A stretch of DNA of 24,053 bases, taken from NCBI GenBank assembly GCA_903927685.1, contig CAIYOB010000551.1, positions 1-24,053 on the forward strand, given 5' to 3'. This document shows positions 1 to 7,389 of this stretch, piece after piece. The translations under genes were made by a program, and so were the position numbers. Numbering within the stretch: the first letter of the stretch is position 1; the number at the start of each line of letters is the position of its first letter. The stretch is from an uncultured Planctomycetaceae bacterium. Lineage in GTDB: Bacteria > Planctomycetota > Planctomycetia > Pirellulales > Pirellulaceae. The notes under the pieces were generated by a model that was not told where the DNA came from, made no database searches, and saw only the letters and a list, made by a program, of their open reading frames with translations.

Positions 1-1
1 C

Positions 2-856
2 AAGGCTCTCAAGTACCTGGACCAATTTGTCCAGCCGGATGGCGGCATTTATCGGACCGACTCGCTGTACGCGAACTACGAGACGTCGATCGCCATCGTC
101 TGCCTGACCGCAGCCAATGCCGACGGGCGGTACACCGAACGCTTGAAGCGCGCGGACGCCTTTATCAAGGGACTGCAATGGGACGAGGGCGAAGGCAAGG
201 ATTCGTCCGACCCGGCGTTCGGCGGCGCCGGCTACGGCAAATCCAAACGCCCCGACCTGTCGAACACCCAATTCTTCATGGACGCGCTCAAGGCCCTGGG
301 GGACGACGAGAACAGCGCAGCGGTCCAGCGGGCGCTGACCTTTGTTTCCCGCTGCCAGAACCTGGAAACCGAACACAACACCACGCCTTTCGCCGCCAAG
401 AACCCGGACGGCGGGTTCTACTACACGCCCGCCGCCGGCGGCTCGAGCATGGCCGGACCGACTCCCGAGGGCGGCCTGCGGAGCTACGGATCCATGACCT
501 ATGCCGGCCTGAAGAGCATGATCTATGCCGGAGTGAAACCGGACGATCCGCGGGTCAAGGCGGCCGTCAAGTGGATTGGGATGCACTACGATCTGGCGTC
601 CAATCCGGGCATGGGAGAAGTCGGCTTGTACTACTATTACCACACCTTTGCCAAAGCCCTGGACGCGATGCAGTCCGACACGTTCGTCGACCAGCAGGGC
701 GTCAAGCACGATTGGCGGGCCGAACTGCGGGCCGAACTGGGCCGGCGGCAACAGGCGGACGGCTCGTGGGTCAACGCCGCCGATCGCTGGATGGAGGGCG
801 ACCCCAATCTCGTGACCGGCTATGCGCTGTTGGCCTTGGCCTACTGCAAGCCGTAA
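2..856 (+). CDS. Prenyltransferase/squalene-oxidase-repeat protein, 5' end outside window
   Basis: The reading frame is open from the first bases of the window, so the start lies upstream; about 284 C-terminal residues are visible. The sequence has the repeated Gly/Trp/Asp-rich pattern of alpha/alpha-toroid proteins (squalene-hopene cyclase, prenyltransferase and squalene-oxidase repeats): an early QPDGGIYR, a middle NPDGGFYY, and a terminal QQADGSW followed by TGYALLALAYC. No DxDD cyclase motif is visible in this part, so a terpene cyclase reaction cannot be claimed. Planctomycetes carry many such non-cyclase toroid proteins of unknown role. A TTG at position 143 could be read as a start but lies inside continuous homology. 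The next gene begins 17 nt downstream. Fold assignment is fairly secure; function is unknown. Confidence 0.8.
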   Translation, partial: KALKYLDQFVQPDGGIYRTDSLYANYETSIAIVCLTAANADGRYTERLKRADAFIKGLQWDEGEGKDSSDPAFGGAGYGKSKRPDLSNTQFFMDALKALGDDENSAAVQRALTFVSRCQNLETEHNTTPFAAKNPDGGFYYTPAAGGSSMAGPTPEGGLRSYGSMTYAGLKSMIYAGVKPDDPRVKAAVKWIGMHYDLASNPGMGEVGLYYYYHTFAKALDAMQSDTFVDQQGVKHDWRAELRAELGRRQQADGSWVNAADRWMEGDPNLVTGYALLALAYCKP

Positions 857-873
857 CCCGGGGCGGACCGTCC

Positions 874-1530
874 ATGATCGTCACGATCGACGGCCCGGCC
901 GGGGCCGGCAAGAGCACGATCGCCAAGCTGCTGGCGGCCCGGTTGGGATTCCGGTTCTTGGACACCGGGGCGATGTACCGGGCGGTGACCGTGGCCGCGC
1001 TGCGGCGGGGCCTCGCCTGCGAGGATGCCGCGGGCTGGGCTGCCCTGGCCCGCCAGCTCGAAATCCGTTTCGCCGGTCCGCGGGTCCTGCTGGACGGCGC
1101 GGATATCAGCGACGCGATTCGGACGAGTCAAGTCACGGCGCATATCCGGTATGCCGCGGACAATCCGGCGGTCCGCGAGCACCTGGTGCAATTGCAGCAA
1201 GCGATCGGCCGGAGCGGGGACCTCGTGACCGAAGGCCGCGACCAGGGAACGGTGGTCTTCCCGCACGCGGAGTGCAAGGTCTTCTTGACGGCGAGTCCCG
1301 AAGAGCGGGCGCGGCGCCGCGTCGCCGACTTGCAGCAGCGGGGCGAGACGCCGTCCTGGGCCGACGTGCTGGCCCAGCAGGTGGCCCGCGACCAGCGGGA
1401 TTCCAGCCGCACGGTCGGGCCGCTGGTCAAGGCGGCCGATGCCGTCGAGGTCGTGACGGACGGTCTGTCGATCGACGAGGTCGTCGAGCGGTTGGTGGAT
1501 TTGGTCGGCCAGCGCCGGCGGCGGAACTGA
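874..1530 (+). CDS. cmk: Cytidylate kinase
   Basis: This 218-aa protein phosphorylates CMP and dCMP to the diphosphates using ATP, in the cytoplasm. The N-terminal P-loop GPAGAGKST (residues 7-15) is followed by LDTGAMYR (29-36), the cytidylate kinase signature. The C-terminal half holds EGRDQGTVVFP and a lid segment with SPEERARRR, as in the family. The length matches bacterial Cmk (about 220 aa). The ATG at 874 is the only start that places the P-loop at the usual distance from the N-terminus; the upstream GGGCGG is only a weak ribosome binding site. plsC follows after 22 nt; cmk next to plsC is a common bacterial arrangement. Nothing appears broken. Confidence 0.95.
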   Translation: MIVTIDGPAGAGKSTIAKLLAARLGFRFLDTGAMYRAVTVAALRRGLACEDAAGWAALARQLEIRFAGPRVLLDGADISDAIRTSQVTAHIRYAADNPAVREHLVQLQQAIGRSGDLVTEGRDQGTVVFPHAECKVFLTASPEERARRRVADLQQRGETPSWADVLAQQVARDQRDSSRTVGPLVKAADAVEVVTDGLSIDEVVERLVDLVGQRRRRN

Positions 1531-1552
1531 ACGGCGGGGTTTGGGGATTTCG

Positions 1553-2245
1553 ATGGCAGAGCGTTCTCGGTTCAAACGAATCGGCTACCGCGTGGCCCGC
1601 AGCCTTGTCCGGCTGGCGTGTGTCACGCTGTTTCAGGTCCGCTGCCTGGGCCACCGGCACGTGCCTGCTACGGGCGGTGTCTTGGTGTGCTCGAACCACC
1701 AGAGCTTTCTGGATCCCCTGCTGGTCGGCCTGGGCTTCGCCCGGCACTGCAACTATCTGGCCCGCGAAACGCTGTTCCGCTTCGGGCCGTTTGCCCGGCT
1801 GATCGACTTTGTCGACGCGATTCCGCTGGACCGCGAGGGCGGCGGGCTGCGCGGGCTGAAGGAGACGCTCAAGCGTCTGAAACGCGGCGAGATGGTATTG
1901 ATCTTCCCGGAAGGCACGCGCTGCACCGACGGCGAGATTGCGCCTTTGAAGCCCGGTTTTCTGGTGCTCGCCCGGCGCAGCGGTGCGGCCTTGCTGCCTC
2001 TCGCCGTGGACGGCGCGTTCGACGCCTGGCCGCGGACCGCCCTGCTGCCACGTCCCGACGTCGTTCGCGTCTGCATCGGCGAAGCGATTTCGCCGGAACT
2101 AGCCGCTTCGCTGAGCGACGACCAGTTGCTGGCCGAAGTGGAAACCCGCATGCGGGCCTGCCATGCCGAGGCCCGCCGACAGAGGCATGCCGGGCGCACG
2201 CCGGAAACGGACGGCGGTGGACGGCTCACGACGGCCACCGGCTGA
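1553..2245 (+). CDS. plsC: 1-acyl-sn-glycerol-3-phosphate acyltransferase family protein
   Basis: This 230-aa protein belongs to the PlsC family, which transfers an acyl chain to lysophosphatidic acid to make phosphatidic acid at the cytoplasmic membrane. Block I is NHQSFLD (residues 48-54, the HX4D catalytic pair His49/Asp54), and block III is FPEGTR (118-123), which binds the phosphate. A moderately hydrophobic N-terminal stretch (about residues 11-30) may anchor it to the membrane. The ATG at 1553 is preferred to a TTG at 1541 because GGGGAT lies at a usable distance before it. About 20 C-terminal residues are hydrophilic and probably disordered. Substrate specificity within the family cannot be read from the sequence. 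Confidence 0.9.
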   Translation: MAERSRFKRIGYRVARSLVRLACVTLFQVRCLGHRHVPATGGVLVCSNHQSFLDPLLVGLGFARHCNYLARETLFRFGPFARLIDFVDAIPLDREGGGLRGLKETLKRLKRGEMVLIFPEGTRCTDGEIAPLKPGFLVLARRSGAALLPLAVDGAFDAWPRTALLPRPDVVRVCIGEAISPELAASLSDDQLLAEVETRMRACHAEARRQRHAGRTPETDGGGRLTTATG

Positions 2246-2265
2246 CGATTTCACAAGGAACATCC

Positions 2266-2889
2266 ATGTTTAATCTGCTCCCCAAAGACACCGCGTTTTT
2301 TGATCTGTTCGAGGCCCACGTCGAGCATGTTCTGCGTGGCGCCAACTGCCTGTCCGAACTGGCCGGCCAGTTTCCCGCGATCAAGGGAATCATCCAGCGC
2401 ATCCGGGACGAGGAGCATGCCGCCGATAACTTGGCGCACCAGGCCTTGGAACGTCTGGATCGGACCTTCATCACACCGTTTGACCGGGAGGACATCCACG
2501 AACTGGTCGGCGGCTTGGACGACATCATCGACGAGATCGACGCGTTGGCCAAACGGTTTCCCATGTATCACGTCAATCACATGGAGCCGATTTTTGTCAA
2601 GCAGACGCAGGTGCTGATCGCCGCCGCGACCGCGCTCCGCGACGCCGTCCAGCGTTTGCGCAAGTCGCATCGGCTGGTCGATTTGAACCCGATCCTGATC
2701 GAGATCCACCGCCTGGAGAGCGAGGGCGATGACAATCACCAGGCGGCCGTCTCGCACCTGTTCGAGGGCGGCGTCGAGGCGCTGGAAGTCATCAAATGGA
2801 TGGACCTGTTCGGCCGCGTCGAAAAGGCCATCGACAAGTGCGAGGATGTCGGCAACACGCTGGAGCGGATCACGCTCAAGAACGGCTAA
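2266..2889 (+). CDS. DUF47 (PhoU-like) phosphate transport accessory protein
   Basis: This 207-aa, almost entirely helical protein begins MFNLLPKDTAFFDLFEAH, typical of the DUF47/PhoU-divergent family. It contains the acidic metal-binding-like elements seen in PhoU folds (DEEHAAD near residue 45, ExxxD segments in the second half) and ends with IDKCEDVGNTLERITLKNG, a strongly conserved terminal block. Members are usually encoded directly upstream of a PiT phosphate permease, as here, and are thought to regulate or assist it. The start is supported by AAGGAA at 2255-2260. Its TAA stop is immediately followed by a TTG that opens the permease frame, consistent with co-translation. Confidence 0.9.
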   Translation: MFNLLPKDTAFFDLFEAHVEHVLRGANCLSELAGQFPAIKGIIQRIRDEEHAADNLAHQALERLDRTFITPFDREDIHELVGGLDDIIDEIDALAKRFPMYHVNHMEPIFVKQTQVLIAAATALRDAVQRLRKSHRLVDLNPILIEIHRLESEGDDNHQAAVSHLFEGGVEALEVIKWMDLFGRVEKAIDKCEDVGNTLERITLKNG

Positions 2890-2955
2890 TTGACGGTCGC
2901 CGCTGCCCCGGTCACCAGGAACGCCTTAACCCTCCCCGTTGACATCGAGCCTCCC

Positions 2956-4068
2956 ATGCCTTTCCTCGCTGCTGTCCCCTGCCCGCTGCTTGCCGCCGCC
3001 GGCTCCACGCCGGCGGCCTTGGGCACCGGAATGGTGATCCTGGTGCTGGTGACGATTCTGGTGGCGCTCGTGTTCGACTTTCTCAACGGTTTTCACGATG
3101 CCGCCAACTCGATTGCCACGGTCGTCTCGACGCGCGTCCTGTCGCCCCGGCAGGCGGTCGCCTGGGCCGCTTTTTTCAATTTCGTTGCAGCCTTCGTGTT
3201 CGGTACGCACGTGGCCAAGACGATCGGCACGGGCTTGGTCGAGACGCCCCTGATCGACGTCTACGTGGTTTGTGGCGGGTTGCTGGGCGCCATCGCCTGG
3301 AACCTGATCACCTGGTGGCTGGGGCTGCCAACCAGTTCCTCGCACGCGTTGGTGGCCGGCATCGCCGGGGCCGCCATTGCCAAGGGGGGCTTTACCGTCC
3401 TGATTCTGCACGGCTGGCTCCTGATTCTGCTCGGGATCGTCCTGTCGCCGGCCTTCGGCTTCTGCCTCGGCTCGTTGAACTTGGTCCTGGTCTCCTGGCT
3501 GTTCCGCCGGGCCACGCCGCATCGCGTGGACCGCCTGTTCCGCCGCCTGCAGTTGCTATCGGCGGCCTTGTACAGCCTGGGGCACGGCGGCAATGATGCC
3601 CAGAAGACGATGGGGATCATCGTGCTGCTGCTGACCGCCGCCGGCTTGGAGGAATGGACGACCTGGGGGCAGGTTCACCTGTTCGGCCTGGACCACGCCT
3701 ACGGCATGCCCATCATTCTGTCCTGCCATTTTGCCATCGCCCTGGGCACGATGTTCGGCGGCTGGCGGATCGTCAAGACGGTGGGGTCGAGCATCACGCG
3801 GCTGCAGCCGGTCGGTGGTTTCTGCGCCGAGACAGCGGCGGCATTTGCCATCATGGGCTTTACCAAAGTCGGCGGCGTGCCGATTTCGACGACCCACGCC
3901 ATCACCGGAGCCATCCTGGGCGTGGGCAGCACGCGCCGAGTTCGCAGCGTCCGCTGGATCTGGGGCGAGCGGATCATCCTGGCCTGGATCCTGACCATCC
4001 CCTGCTCGGCATTCATCGGCATGCTCTGCTACGCCTTCATGCACTGGTTCCTCGAACCGTGGATCTGA
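2956..4068 (+). CDS. pit: PiT-family inorganic phosphate permease
   Basis: This is a polytopic inner-membrane protein of 370 aa from the chosen start, a low-affinity phosphate symporter of the PiT family. Family motifs are clear: GFHDAANSIAT (residues 45-55), GGNDAQKTMGII (around 211-222) and PISTTHAITGAILGVG (around 308-323), the two inverted halves of the transporter each contributing a conserved Asn-Asp/Asp-Ala-type motif. Roughly nine or ten hydrophobic segments are visible. The start is uncertain: the frame is open from a TTG at 2890 directly after the DUF47 stop, an ATG is at 2956 and another at 3031; none has a good Shine-Dalgarno sequence. I chose 2956 because it gives a usual N-terminal length. 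It is paired with the DUF47 gene. Confidence 0.92.
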   Translation: MPFLAAVPCPLLAAAGSTPAALGTGMVILVLVTILVALVFDFLNGFHDAANSIATVVSTRVLSPRQAVAWAAFFNFVAAFVFGTHVAKTIGTGLVETPLIDVYVVCGGLLGAIAWNLITWWLGLPTSSSHALVAGIAGAAIAKGGFTVLILHGWLLILLGIVLSPAFGFCLGSLNLVLVSWLFRRATPHRVDRLFRRLQLLSAALYSLGHGGNDAQKTMGIIVLLLTAAGLEEWTTWGQVHLFGLDHAYGMPIILSCHFAIALGTMFGGWRIVKTVGSSITRLQPVGGFCAETAAAFAIMGFTKVGGVPISTTHAITGAILGVGSTRRVRSVRWIWGERIILAWILTIPCSAFIGMLCYAFMHWFLEPWI

Positions 4069-4107
4069 GTGTCGCACGTCACCGTCCAGCTTGGCCAATG
4101 CCATCGG

Positions 4108-4136
4108 TTGACTTTGGCCACCGGGATTCCTAGGGT
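4108..4136 (+). promoter_or_regulatory. Possible sigma70-type promoter for the aldo/keto reductase gene
   Basis: TTGACT (4108-4113) and TAGGGT (4131-4136) are separated by 17 bp. The -35 box matches the consensus at five of six bases; the -10 box is weaker. It lies in the only gap (122 bp) between the permease stop and the next ATG. Confidence 0.4.
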
Positions 4137-4190
4137 GTAAATGGCATCCGGTCGCAGCCCCAATCCCATTTCCTCAGCAGGAGTTACCCC

Positions 4191-5207
4191 ATGTCCCAGC
4201 CTGATGACCTCTCCCTTTCCCGGCGCGCCTTTGTCCGTCAGACCGGCCTGCTGGCCGGCGGCTTGGTGCTTGGCAGCGAGCGGCTCGGCCCGGCGGCGGA
4301 ACCGGCCGCCGACAAGCCGGCGGTCAGCGACCAGCCCTGGCCGACGCGCGTCTTGGGCCGCACCGGCGTGCCGGTCACCACGCTGACCCTGGGCACCGCC
4401 CCCTGCGGCCTGTCGTCCAAGATCCCGCCGCCGGAGATCGCCAAGATCGTCGACGAAGCGCTGGAACTGGGTATCACCTCGATCGACACGGCGCCCGCCT
4501 ACAAGCAGTCCGAGGAAGGGATCGGCATGACGCTGGGCAGCCGCCGCAAGGAGATCTTCCTGGCGACCAAGGTGCTGGCCGATACGGTGGATGAAGCGGA
4601 CCAGTCGCTGAGCAAATCGTTCGAACTGCTGAAGACCGATTGGTTCGACCTGGTCTACTATCACAGCGCGGGCGATCACGATGTCCAGGCGGCGATGAAA
4701 CCCGACGGCGTATTCTCCTGGCTGGTCAAGCAGAAGCAGGCCGGCAAGTTCCGGTTCCTGGGCATCTCGGGCCACAACCGGCCGGGCAACTTTGTGCCCC
4801 TGCTCGAAACGGGCGAGGTGGATGTGCTGCTGACGCTCGTCAATTTCGTCGACCGCTTTACGTACGGGTTCGACCACAAGGTGCTGCCCGTGGCCCGCCG
4901 GCACAACGTGGGCATTGTGGCGATGAAGGTGTTCGGCGGAGCCCGCAAGTCCGCGGGCTCGTATGAGAATCCGCAATGTCCGCCGGAGCTGGACGTCGAA
5001 CACCTGGAGACGGCCGTTCGCTACGCGCTGGGTGTTCCCGGCGTGGCCACCGTGAACCTGGGTGTCCACAACCGCGAGCAACTGCGGCAGAACGTCCAGA
5101 TGGTCAAACGCTACCAGCCGCTGGCGGACGCCGACCAGGAGCGGTTGCGCACCCTGGGGAAGCAGCTCGCGCAGCAATGGGGGCCCCACTTCGGGCCCGT
5201 GGCGTGA
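4191..5207 (+). CDS. Tat-exported aldo/keto reductase family oxidoreductase
   Basis: This 338-aa protein starts with a twin-arginine signal: SRRAFVRQ (residues 10-17) followed by a hydrophobic stretch to about residue 28, implying export of a folded, probably NADP(H)-loaded enzyme. The rest is an aldo/keto reductase TIM barrel. The catalytic tetrad can be placed as Asp99 and Tyr104 (IDTAPAYKQSE), Lys127 (LATKV) and His158 (VYYHSAG). The start has a good AGGAG at 4179-4183, 7 nt upstream. The C-terminal segment VATVNLGVHNREQLRQN matches the end of the barrel in this family. The gene converges on a hydrolase gene with only 14 nt between the stops. The physiological substrate is unknown; Tat-borne AKRs are common in planctomycetes. 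Confidence 0.88.
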   Translation: MSQPDDLSLSRRAFVRQTGLLAGGLVLGSERLGPAAEPAADKPAVSDQPWPTRVLGRTGVPVTTLTLGTAPCGLSSKIPPPEIAKIVDEALELGITSIDTAPAYKQSEEGIGMTLGSRRKEIFLATKVLADTVDEADQSLSKSFELLKTDWFDLVYYHSAGDHDVQAAMKPDGVFSWLVKQKQAGKFRFLGISGHNRPGNFVPLLETGEVDVLLTLVNFVDRFTYGFDHKVLPVARRHNVGIVAMKVFGGARKSAGSYENPQCPPELDVEHLETAVRYALGVPGVATVNLGVHNREQLRQNVQMVKRYQPLADADQERLRTLGKQLAQQWGPHFGPVA

Positions 5208-5221
5208 CCGGGGGCTCAGCC

Positions 5222-6139
5222 CTACTTGACGAACCCCAGCGATTTCAGCCACTCCGCGCAGCGTTGCGGCCAGGTGTTGACGGGGTGCCCCGTGTTGCGC
5301 ATCCCAAATCCGTGGCCGCCCTTGGCATACGCGTGCAGCTCGGCCGGCACGCCGGCTTTCTTAAGTTCGACAAACAGCAGCACGCTGTTGGACACCGAGA
5401 TGCCGTCGTCAAAGGCGTGCACGAAGAACATCGGCGGCATGGTTTGGTCCACGGTGATGTCGTCCCGCAGTTCCCAGGGCTGATCCTTGCGGTTGAAATA
5501 CGCCGGGTAGACCAAGACGGAAAAATCGGGACGGCAGGACACTTGGTCCACGTCGTCCCCGGGCTCGTACTGCCGCCGGGCGTGGAAGAACGTGGCCAAT
5601 CCGGCCGTCTCGCCGCCCGCGGAAAAGCCCAGGATGCCGATCCGAGCCGGATCGAGGCCCCACGCGGCGGCCTTGCTCCGCACCAGGCTCACGGCCCGCT
5701 GGGCGTCTTGCACCGCAGCCAAGTAGCGTTTCTGCGGATCCCGCGCGGGAACCCGGTACTTGAGTACAATCCCGGTCACACCGATCCCGTTCAGCCACTC
5801 GGCCACTTCGGTCCCCTCGTGGTCATAGGCCAGGATATAGTGGCCGCCGCCAGGGCAGATGATCACGGCCGCGCCGGTATCGGTCTCCTTGGCGGGCCGA
5901 TAGATGGCCAGCGTCGGCGTCGAGACGTTCGTCAGCTTGATGATCGGCCGGTCGCCGACAGGCTTGTCTTCGGGCTTGGTCGTGTTGATCTCCGGCGGCA
6001 ACTCCTTGGTCTCTCCCGGCGGCTTGCCCGGCCAGACGTTGACGATCTCCGGTTCGGCGGCTGACAGACGGCTGCCGAGCGCGGCCAGGGCTACGAGCAA
6101 CGGGGCGTAGGAAGCGCGATTTGAGCTGGCAAGGTTCAT
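5222..6139 (-). CDS. Secreted alpha/beta hydrolase (acetylxylan-esterase/BD-FAE-like)
   Basis: The 305-aa product has a Sec signal peptide (hydrophobic core about residues 11-22, likely cleavage after SAA at 26-28). The mature part is an alpha/beta hydrolase: the oxyanion-hole segment CPGGGHY (95-101), nucleophile GFSAGG with Ser173, acid Asp244 or Asp245 in HAFDDG, and His276 in GGHGFG. The pattern resembles the lipase/esterase group that includes carbohydrate esterases (acetyl or feruloyl xylan esterases). The start codon overlaps the stop of the upstream beta-RFAP synthase gene as ATGA, with AGGAG within that gene, so the two are probably translationally coupled. Export suggests a periplasmic role not directly linked to the cytoplasmic partner. 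Substrate is inferred only from family resemblance. Confidence 0.87.
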   Translation of the reverse strand: MNLASSNRASYAPLLVALAALGSRLSAAEPEIVNVWPGKPPGETKELPPEINTTKPEDKPVGDRPIIKLTNVSTPTLAIYRPAKETDTGAAVIICPGGGHYILAYDHEGTEVAEWLNGIGVTGIVLKYRVPARDPQKRYLAAVQDAQRAVSLVRSKAAAWGLDPARIGILGFSAGGETAGLATFFHARRQYEPGDDVDQVSCRPDFSVLVYPAYFNRKDQPWELRDDITVDQTMPPMFFVHAFDDGISVSNSVLLFVELKKAGVPAELHAYAKGGHGFGMRNTGHPVNTWPQRCAEWLKSLGFVK

Positions 6140-7203
6140 GGGCACGGTTTCTCCTGTGAGAGTACTGGGGTCGGGAATGAGTTCGTCGCAACAACCTGCG
6201 CTCCGCCGTTGTTGGGGCTCGCAATCGAGAGTTGCAGTTCCGGTTCCTCCGCGGGGGCCTGCAGCGCCGCGGTCAGCCGCTGGGTGAAGTCCTCCGCCTG
6301 CGCCTGGCTGGGCAGCAGGGCGAACAGGGTCGGGCCCCAGGAACTCTGGCCTACTCCGGCGACACCCAACTCGCGAACCAAGTCGACGAGTCGCGCCAGC
6401 TGCGGACCATTGTAGGGGCCGCCTTGCACGGTGGCGAAGCACAGGCCCGCCACGCGTCCATAGCGATACACGCTGGCGCTGAACTGCGCAAAATCGGCCG
6501 CCCGGACGGCGGGCAACATCCGCTGCTGCAGCTCGTTCCACAACTGGGCCGTGACTTCTTCCGGGACGGCGGGCAGCCGGTCAAAGGCCGACTGCTCGGC
6601 CGCGCCGGACAGGCCCGCATCGACGCGAGGCTGAATCAGGACGAATCGCCAGGACTCCGGCAGCGGAAGCCGGCATTCCAACGGCGAGATCGGCTCGCCG
6701 GGCAATCGCCCCCGTTCGACAATCAGTCCGCCCGTCGCGAATCCGTAGCTGCCGACCGCCGATCGCCGCCCGCGGCCGACGGCTTGAGCCAACTCGGCCG
6801 GCGGCAACGGCGGACGGCCGAACCAGGCGGTCAAGGCTGCGGCAACGGACAGTGCCAACTGGGTGCCGACGCCCAGACCCGAGTGCTCGCGAGCCGCCGT
6901 ATGGATCTCGATGCGGCAGGCCAGCGCCGTCGCCGGTTCGGCGGCGACTCCTGCGTACTGCGCCCAGCGGCAGGCGAAATCGCGCGCCCGGTCCGCCAGC
7001 GGGCCGGCCGTCTGCAGCCGTTCCGCCGCGGTCACGGACAAGTGCACCCCGGGCCCGTCCACCATCACGCCCGCTCCGCCATACTGGCGTCCGGCCGGAT
7101 GACCGAACGACAGCAGGCCGAAGTGGAGCCGGCAGGGGGCAACCACTTCGATGCGGCGACTTGGTGCGGGGGTGGATCGGACAAGCGATGGCTGGTCGGT
7201 CAT
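6136..7203 (-). CDS. Beta-ribofuranosylaminobenzene 5'-phosphate synthase (GHMP family)
   Basis: This 355-aa protein matches beta-RFAP synthase, which joins 4-hydroxybenzoate or p-aminobenzoate to PRPP in the first committed step toward tetrahydromethanopterin, the one-carbon carrier shared by methanogens, methylotrophs and planctomycetes. Visible features are the N-terminal APCRLHFGLLSFG (residues 22-34), the GHMP-kinase-type loop EHSGLGVGTQLALSVA (106-121) and GRGRRSAVGSYGFATGG (143-159), which together are specific to this branch of the superfamily. The C-terminal GQSSWGPTLFAL is the GHMP motif 3 equivalent. The ATG has only a weak upstream ribosome binding site. It is the first gene of a two-gene minus-strand unit, divergent from the TPR gene. 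No other H4MPT genes are in the window. Confidence 0.85.
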   Translation of the reverse strand: MTDQPSLVRSTPAPSRRIEVVAPCRLHFGLLSFGHPAGRQYGGAGVMVDGPGVHLSVTAAERLQTAGPLADRARDFACRWAQYAGVAAEPATALACRIEIHTAAREHSGLGVGTQLALSVAAALTAWFGRPPLPPAELAQAVGRGRRSAVGSYGFATGGLIVERGRLPGEPISPLECRLPLPESWRFVLIQPRVDAGLSGAAEQSAFDRLPAVPEEVTAQLWNELQQRMLPAVRAADFAQFSASVYRYGRVAGLCFATVQGGPYNGPQLARLVDLVRELGVAGVGQSSWGPTLFALLPSQAQAEDFTQRLTAALQAPAEEPELQLSIASPNNGGAQVVATNSFPTPVLSQEKPCP

Positions 7204-7318
7204 GCGCCGGGCGATTCTCGAGTTGCGGCGGAGTTTCTGGGATTCCTGCCCAGACAGCTTAACGAAACCTCGCCCTGAAACCAGCCGACCAACCGCGGTT
7301 TTGTCACCCCCGGGCTAC

Positions 7319-7347
7319 TTGGTAACCGGCGTCGTCCATGCTACGAT
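7319..7347 (+). promoter_or_regulatory. Probable sigma70-type promoter of the TPR-J-GrpE-Hsp70 operon
   Basis: TTGGTA (7319-7324) and TACGAT (7342-7347) are separated by exactly 17 bp, within the 186-bp divergent gap, about 40 bp before the TPR gene ATG. I see no CIRCE element (TTAGCACTC-N9-GAGTGCTAA) nearby, so HrcA control is not suggested. No other clear promoter is visible before the downstream genes, which are spaced 16-71 nt apart. Confidence 0.5.
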
Positions 7348-7389
7348 ATTCGGCCTGAGTGATCTCCATTGCGCGCACGGAAGTCGTCC

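Noticed and set aside
2890..2955. TTG at 2890 as the phosphate permease start
   Set aside because: It lacks a ribosome binding site and adds a non-conserved stretch; kept only as an alternative to the ATG at 2956.
7204..7389. CIRCE heat-shock operator before the chaperone operon
   Set aside because: No TTAGCACTC-type inverted repeat is present in the divergent gap.
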